Assembly: GCA_903925435.1 (NCBI GenBank) | Contig: CAIYFF010000332.1 | Span: 1 to 18,558, forward strand | Direction: 5' to 3' | Source of the DNA: an uncultured Planctomycetota bacterium | GTDB lineage: Bacteria; Planctomycetota; UBA1135; UBA2386 | Length of the DNA: 18,558 bases | Part shown: positions 14,906-18,558 of the stretch, one piece after another | Numbering within the stretch: the first letter of the stretch is position 1 | How the letters are laid out: every line of letters starts with the position of its first letter | Translations under genes and position numbers: made by a program | Notes under the pieces: model-generated | Told to the model about the DNA's origin: nothing | Seen by the model: only the letters and a program-made list of their open reading frames with translations | The model's database searches: none

Positions 14906-15535
14906 ATGGCGCGCGCGTTCACGGGGCCTCTGTGCAGGTTCTTCGCCGGCGACCGCGGCGAGGCAGTGACGTTCGTGCAAGGCGTCGAGGACTGGCGCGC
15001 AGACCTGCAGTCCGCGTTCGCGAAGGACCTCGTGCCGCAGTTCGCGTGGCAGGAAGATCCCGAGGCCAAGTCGTCGTGGTTCGACCTCGGCGACTCCGGG
15101 TGGATCGCGCTGCGGCTGTTCGCGTTCTACGCCGAGAAGAGCGACCTCGAGTTGCCCGACACCGCGCCGGCGCTGATCGAACTCGACCGCGAATGGCGCG
15201 AGGCCGCGGACCAGAAGTTTGGGCGCAGCAAGTACGCGCACCTGCTGGCGGCACGCATGTGGTTCCCGCAGGACTTCGCGTTCACGGCGCGCATCGCGTT
15301 GCCGGACGGTGACGCGACCGAGCTCGGCTCGCTCGCCGTGCTTCGCGACCAGCTGCGCTGGCTCAACGCGCGCACGTTCCAGGCCGACGAAGACCAGATC
15401 GCGACGTGGTCCTCGCTCGACGCTCCGGCCGGCGGTCCGCTGATCCAGTCGGCGCAACGCGGGTATGCGGCGCTGTGGAATGCGGTCGAGGATGCGACCC
15501 TGCGGCGCGTGCCGATGGTGGTGGTCGAGGCCTGA
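14906..15535 (+). CDS. Hypothetical protein in the plsY-gpsA operon
   Basis: A 209-residue protein I do not recognise. It has no signal peptide, membrane segment or cysteine-rich motif beyond a single Cys10, and looks soluble and mostly helical. Visible features are an N-terminal MARAFTGPLCRFF, an acidic Trp-rich first half (VEDWRADLQ, FAWQEDPEAKSSWFDLG), a central DREWREAADQKFGRSKYAHLLAARMWFP and a last third with LAVLRDQLRWLNARTFQADED. The ATG is 7 nt after the gpsA stop, too close for a separate promoter, so it is very likely cotranscribed with plsY-gpsA and may relate to lipid or envelope metabolism; that link is only positional. Codon pattern and length match a real gene, and the frame ends cleanly before a non-coding gap. 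Confidence 0.75.
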   Translation: MARAFTGPLCRFFAGDRGEAVTFVQGVEDWRADLQSAFAKDLVPQFAWQEDPEAKSSWFDLGDSGWIALRLFAFYAEKSDLELPDTAPALIELDREWREAADQKFGRSKYAHLLAARMWFPQDFAFTARIALPDGDATELGSLAVLRDQLRWLNARTFQADEDQIATWSSLDAPAGGPLIQSAQRGYAALWNAVEDATLRRVPMVVVEA

Positions 15536-15658
15536 GGGCGGTTCGCGCGCGGCTGCGCGTCGCGAGGAAGTCGAGCGATCGCCGGTCTTTGCGGTGGAGC
15601 CGCGGCGGCCCCGTTCGCTAGCCTGTGCGTCCCTCTCGTTTCTTCGCAGGAGCTTCGC
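15536..15658. other. Intergenic leader of the first POT gene
   Basis: A 123 bp gap. It contains a weak GCG-type inverted repeat (CGCGC-GGCT-GCGCG, 15546-15559), a -10-like TAGCCT (15619-15624, no clear -35) and the Shine-Dalgarno AGGAG at 15648-15652. The next gene therefore probably has its own promoter. Confidence 0.4.
15648..15652 (+). promoter_or_regulatory. Shine-Dalgarno supporting a TTG start
   Basis: AGGAG followed by 6 nt and TTG at 15659. The site decides the start of the first POT gene: the next in-frame ATG is residue 19, already at the edge of the first membrane helix. Confidence 0.75.
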
Positions 15659-17122
15659 TTGCACGACGCCGTCTCTCCGCGTTCGGGCTCGGGCCATCCG
15701 CCCGCCCTCTACATGCTGTTCTTTGCCGAGATGTGGGAGCGCTTCTGCTTCTACGGCATGCGCTCGCTGCTGACCCTCTACATGGTCAGCGAGGTCTTCA
15801 AGTATTCGGACGGGCAGGCCACTTCGGTCTACGGCAGCTACAACGCGCTGATCTACCTGACGCCGATCTTCGGCGGCCTCATCGCGGACCGGTTGCTCGG
15901 CTACCGCTGGGCGATCCTGCTGGGCGGCCTGTTGATGGCGATCGGCCAGTTCACGCTCGTCGTGCAGAAGGAGTTCTTCTTCTACGCGGGCATGGCGTTC
16001 ATGGTCGTCGGCAACGGCTTGTTCAAGCCGAACATCTCGACGCTCGTCGGCCGCCTCTACGCGCCGGGCGATTCGCGTCGCGACGCGGGCTTCACGATCT
16101 TCTACATCGGCATCAACGTCGGCGCGTTCCTGTCGACGATGGTCTGCGGCTACTTCGCGCAGACGAAGGACTGGACGACGGGCTTCGGCATCGCCGGCGT
16201 CGGCATGCTGCTCGGGCTCGTGACGTTCGGCCTCGGCAAGAAGCGCCTCGGTGGTCACGGTGAGCCGCCGAACCCCGCGACGTTCTCGGGCAATCTCACG
16301 AAGGTCGCGCTCGGCGCACTGGCGTGCGTGCCCGGCGTCTACCTGCTGCTCAGCGAGGACAAGGCGGTCAAGATGCTGCTGATCGGCGCGATCCTCGTCG
16401 TGCTCGGCAGCCTGTTCGTGACGGCGTTGCGCGAAGAGAAGCAGCAGCGCGAGAAGATGTTCGTGCTGCTCGTGCTGTGGTTCTTCCACATGATGTTCTG
16501 GACGTTCTTCGAGCAGGCCGGCACCTCGCTGACGCTGTTCACGGACCGCAACATCGACCGCATGCTCGGCAGCTACGAGTTCCCGAGCGCGTGGGGGCAG
16601 TTCTTCAACCCGCTCTTCATCCTCGTCTTCGGCTCGCTGTTCACGCTGCTGTGGGTTCGCCTCGGCCGCGTCGGCAAGGACCCGTCGATCCCGACGAAGT
16701 TCGGCCTCGCGCTCGTGCAGCTCGGCGCCGGCTTCGGCGTGCTGGTTGTCGCTGCGCCTGCCGCGAAGGAGACCGGCCTCGTGCCGCTGCTGATCCTCGT
16801 CGTCTGCTACCTGCTGCACACGACGGGCGAACTGTGCATCTCGCCGGTTGGCCTCTCGGCCGTGACCAAGCTCGCGCCGCCGCGCATGACCGGCATGGTG
16901 ATGGGCGCGTGGTTCCTGTCGATCGCCGCCGCGCACAAGGTCGCAGCGATGATCGCCGGCGAGACCGGCGCGGCAGGCGGCGAGGGCATGACGCCCGCGC
17001 AGACGCTGCCGATCTACACCGCGGTGTTCGAGCAGATCACCTACTACTCGGTCGGCGCCGGTCTCTTGATCATCGTGCTCGGCCCGATGTTCCTGCGGCG
17101 CTGGCTGCACGGCGTGAAGTGA
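15659..17122 (+). CDS. POT-family peptide MFS transporter (first of tandem pair)
   Basis: A 487-residue proton-coupled oligopeptide transporter of the POT/PTR2 family in the cytoplasmic membrane, importing di- and tripeptides. The diagnostic ExxERFxxYG motif reads EMWERFCFYG (24-33) at the first helix. FKPNIS (122-127) and the late ELCISPVGLS (391-400) are the other family signatures. About 12-14 hydrophobic segments are visible. The loop after helix 7 (FFEQAGTSLTLFTDRN) is short, about 20 residues, before FFNPLFI. The start is TTG with a good AGGAG site. The next gene is a divergent paralogue 73 nt away, separated by a GC-rich hairpin. Peptide specificity is inferred from the family; nitrate and other substrates are known in plant relatives. 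Confidence 0.94.
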   Translation: MHDAVSPRSGSGHPPALYMLFFAEMWERFCFYGMRSLLTLYMVSEVFKYSDGQATSVYGSYNALIYLTPIFGGLIADRLLGYRWAILLGGLLMAIGQFTLVVQKEFFFYAGMAFMVVGNGLFKPNISTLVGRLYAPGDSRRDAGFTIFYIGINVGAFLSTMVCGYFAQTKDWTTGFGIAGVGMLLGLVTFGLGKKRLGGHGEPPNPATFSGNLTKVALGALACVPGVYLLLSEDKAVKMLLIGAILVVLGSLFVTALREEKQQREKMFVLLVLWFFHMMFWTFFEQAGTSLTLFTDRNIDRMLGSYEFPSAWGQFFNPLFILVFGSLFTLLWVRLGRVGKDPSIPTKFGLALVQLGAGFGVLVVAAPAAKETGLVPLLILVVCYLLHTTGELCISPVGLSAVTKLAPPRMTGMVMGAWFLSIAAAHKVAAMIAGETGAAGGEGMTPAQTLPIYTAVFEQITYYSVGAGLLIIVLGPMFLRRWLHGVK

Positions 17123-17154
17123 TCCGCGCAGCGAGTCCTTCCTGAACAGATCCC

Positions 17155-17175
17155 GCGGCCGCCTCGTGCGGCCGC
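17155..17175 (+). terminator. GC-rich hairpin between the two POT genes
   Basis: GCGGCCGC, CTCGT, GCGGCCGC: a perfect 8-bp stem with a 5-nt loop followed by TTT. It lies 33 nt after the first POT stop and 21 nt before the second POT start. A terminator for the first gene or an attenuator for the second is likely; the T-tract is short, so readthrough is plausible. Confidence 0.6.
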
Positions 17176-17185
17176 TTTGCTATCC

Positions 17186-17190
17186 GGAGA
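17186..17190 (+). promoter_or_regulatory. Shine-Dalgarno of the second POT gene
   Basis: GGAGA followed by 5 nt and ATG at 17196, fixing the start of a gene whose end is outside the window. Confidence 0.7.
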
Positions 17191-17195
17191 ACGCA

Positions 17196-18558
17196 ATGAT
17201 CCCGACGACCGAGAGCCAAGACAGCATGTTCCGAGGCCACCCGCAGGGCCTCTACCGACTGTTCTTCATCGAGATGTGGGAGCGCCTCGGCTTCTACACG
17301 ATCGTCGCGGTGCTGTTGCTCTACGCGACGGACACGGAGCGCGGCGGCCTCGGTTGGTCGAAGGATGTCGGCAACGAGATCTACGGCATCTACCTCGCGT
17401 TCGTCTACTTCACGCCCTACCTCGGCGGCATCCTCGCGGACCGGTTCCTCGGCTATCGCAAGTCGGTGCTGATCGGCGGGCTCGTCTACGCGAGCGGCTT
17501 CTTCCTGCTGGCGACCGGCCAGTCGTGGACGTTCCCGACCGGGCTCGTGCTGCTGTGCGTCGGCAACGGGTTCTTCAAGCCCAACATCAGCGCGATGGTG
17601 GGCAACCTCTACGTGAAGGGCGATCCCAAGCGCGACGCGGGGTTCAACATCTTCTACATGGGGATCAACATCGGCGCGTTCACCGCGAACTTCCTCGCGG
17701 CCTACACGCGCAACGAATGGGCATGGGAGGCTGCGTTCGTCGGCGCGGGCTGCGGCATGCTCGCGTCGGTCGTCATCCTGCTCATGAGCTGGAAGACGCT
17801 TGAAGCCTCGGACCGCACGCCAGGCTCCAACCCCGGCGACACGCCGTTCTCGGAGATCCTCGGCAAGATCCTCGGCCCGGCGTTCCTGTTCGGCCTGATC
17901 GGCTGGGCGGTCGCGGCCTACCTGCTGCCGTCGGCGATCACGAAGCTCGTGAAGCCGACCGACTTCGGCTTCTTGATCGGCGCGATCCCGATCCTGTTGT
18001 TCTTCGCGCGCCTGTCGAATCGCGCGCAAGAAGAAGAGAAGCCCGGCTTGCGCGCGCTGCTGCCCGTCTACCTCGCTGGTGGCACGTTCTTCATGGTGCT
18101 GCACTTGAACGGCAGCGCGATGACGACGTGGGCCGACGAGAACACGGCGCGCCACTCGGGCCAGTTCGATCCGGTCGTCGCGATCGCCGACACGATGTCG
18201 CCGTTCGCGGGCGACACGTATCCCAAGTACTACGGCAACGCTGCCGCCGACGTGCCGCGGCCGGCGCGTTCGATGTTGCTACCGATCGCGACGGACCTGC
18301 AGGCCAAGATGTACGGCAAGCGCCGCATCGACGAAGCCGCGCTCGCGGACATGACCGCGCGCCTGCCCGCCGACGTGAAGGTCGAGGACATCCCGCTGCA
18401 AGGCGATCTGACCGCGCAGCAGAAGGCGGACAAGAAGCTCAGCGTCGAGGTCTACGCCAAGGTCGAGGTGATCGAAGGCACCGACTCGCACGGCTTGCCG
18501 GAGACGACGGTCAAGGTCGAGGACGGAGCCAAGGCGATGCGTCGCGTCGCGTTCGTGC
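17196..18558 (+). CDS. POT-family peptide MFS transporter with large loop insert (3' partial)
   Basis: The first 454 residues of a second POT/PTR2 transporter; no stop is reached. Family signatures are EMWERLGFYT (26-35), GGILADRFLGYRKS (77-90), GNGFFKPNIS (123-132) and DAGFNIFYMGINIGAF (147-162). It resembles the upstream paralogue in layout but diverges in sequence. The striking difference follows the helix-7 region (about 296-312, VLHLNGSAMTTWADENT): instead of a loop of about 20 residues there are at least 140 hydrophilic residues (about 313-454), with mixed Lys/Asp/Glu and beta-like stretches such as LSVEVYAKVEVIEG, still continuing at the edge. Topology would place this on the outside of the membrane, where it could capture peptides or bind a partner. 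The start is ATG with a GGAGA site. It may be cotranscribed with the first POT gene if the intervening hairpin is leaky. Confidence 0.9.
   Translation, partial: MIPTTESQDSMFRGHPQGLYRLFFIEMWERLGFYTIVAVLLLYATDTERGGLGWSKDVGNEIYGIYLAFVYFTPYLGGILADRFLGYRKSVLIGGLVYASGFFLLATGQSWTFPTGLVLLCVGNGFFKPNISAMVGNLYVKGDPKRDAGFNIFYMGINIGAFTANFLAAYTRNEWAWEAAFVGAGCGMLASVVILLMSWKTLEASDRTPGSNPGDTPFSEILGKILGPAFLFGLIGWAVAAYLLPSAITKLVKPTDFGFLIGAIPILLFFARLSNRAQEEEKPGLRALLPVYLAGGTFFMVLHLNGSAMTTWADENTARHSGQFDPVVAIADTMSPFAGDTYPKYYGNAAADVPRPARSMLLPIATDLQAKMYGKRRIDEAALADMTARLPADVKVEDIPLQGDLTAQQKADKKLSVEVYAKVEVIEGTDSHGLPETTVKVEDGAKAMRRVAFV

Noticed and set aside
14648..17110. 820-codon minus-strand frame opposite gpsA, the hypothetical gene and the first POT gene
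   Set aside because: Composition is extreme (His, Arg, Glu, Ala, Gln) as expected of a reverse-frame shadow, and it spans three real genes and their gaps.
1..18558. tRNA, rRNA, CRISPR arrays, insertion sequences or integrase-type genes
   Set aside because: None was seen: no cloverleaf-like gene in the gaps, no spaced direct repeats and no transposase or integrase motifs.

Overview
This 18.6 kb window is a densely coding, GC-rich bacterial chromosome segment with 14 protein genes, two of them cut by the window edges. No RNA gene, CRISPR array, insertion sequence or phage gene was seen. The best taxonomic guess is Planctomycetota: an exported formylglycine-type sulfatase, a DUF3299 protein with a long Pro/Lys/Glu linker, tandem POT-family peptide transporters and many GTG/TTG starts fit that group. 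This is inferred from gene content; no marker gene proves it.

Layout. (1) 1-1814 (+): C-terminal part of a cyclic-nucleotide-binding-domain/aspartate ammonia-lyase fusion. (2) 1836-4360 (-): a two-gene operon, an exported sulfatase whose stop overlaps the start of a small META/HslJ-type lipoprotein. (3) 4405-5574 (+): a stand-alone EboE-like TIM-barrel protein, divergent from the sulfatase. (4) 5626-8448 (+): ABC ATPase, FtsX-type permease and exported DUF3299 protein, resembling the Zrg-type zinc-uptake module but lacking a ZrgA-like binding protein here. (5) 8559-10867 (+): a membrane protein with an eroded HD-GYP domain, overlapping a TPR-like lipoprotein. (6) 10868-11192: a 325 bp gap with a strong hairpin, a polypurine tract and a sigma-28-like motif. 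(7) 11193-13193 (-): an N-methylhydantoinase/oxoprolinase subunit A without subunit B. (8) 13271-15535 (+): plsY-gpsA (ATGA overlap) and an unknown 209-aa protein. (9) 15659 to the right edge (+): two tandem POT peptide transporters; the second has an unusually long hydrophilic loop and runs off the window.

Functional logic. GpsA makes sn-glycerol-3-phosphate and PlsY acylates it, the entry to phospholipid synthesis. The POT pair, sulfatase and aspartase fit a heterotroph living on peptides, amino acids and sulfated glycans. The ABC/DUF3299 block is probably an envelope transport module, possibly for zinc.

The most interesting signals are the aspartase with a CNB domain whose ligand-binding cassette looks non-canonical, the HD-GYP protein with several lost catalytic residues, the large insert in the second POT transporter, and a recurrent TANNNT box 6-9 nt before the start codons of four transcription-unit heads that lack Shine-Dalgarno sequences, suggesting leaderless transcripts. 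I did not find a clearly new multi-gene system; these are single-locus oddities.
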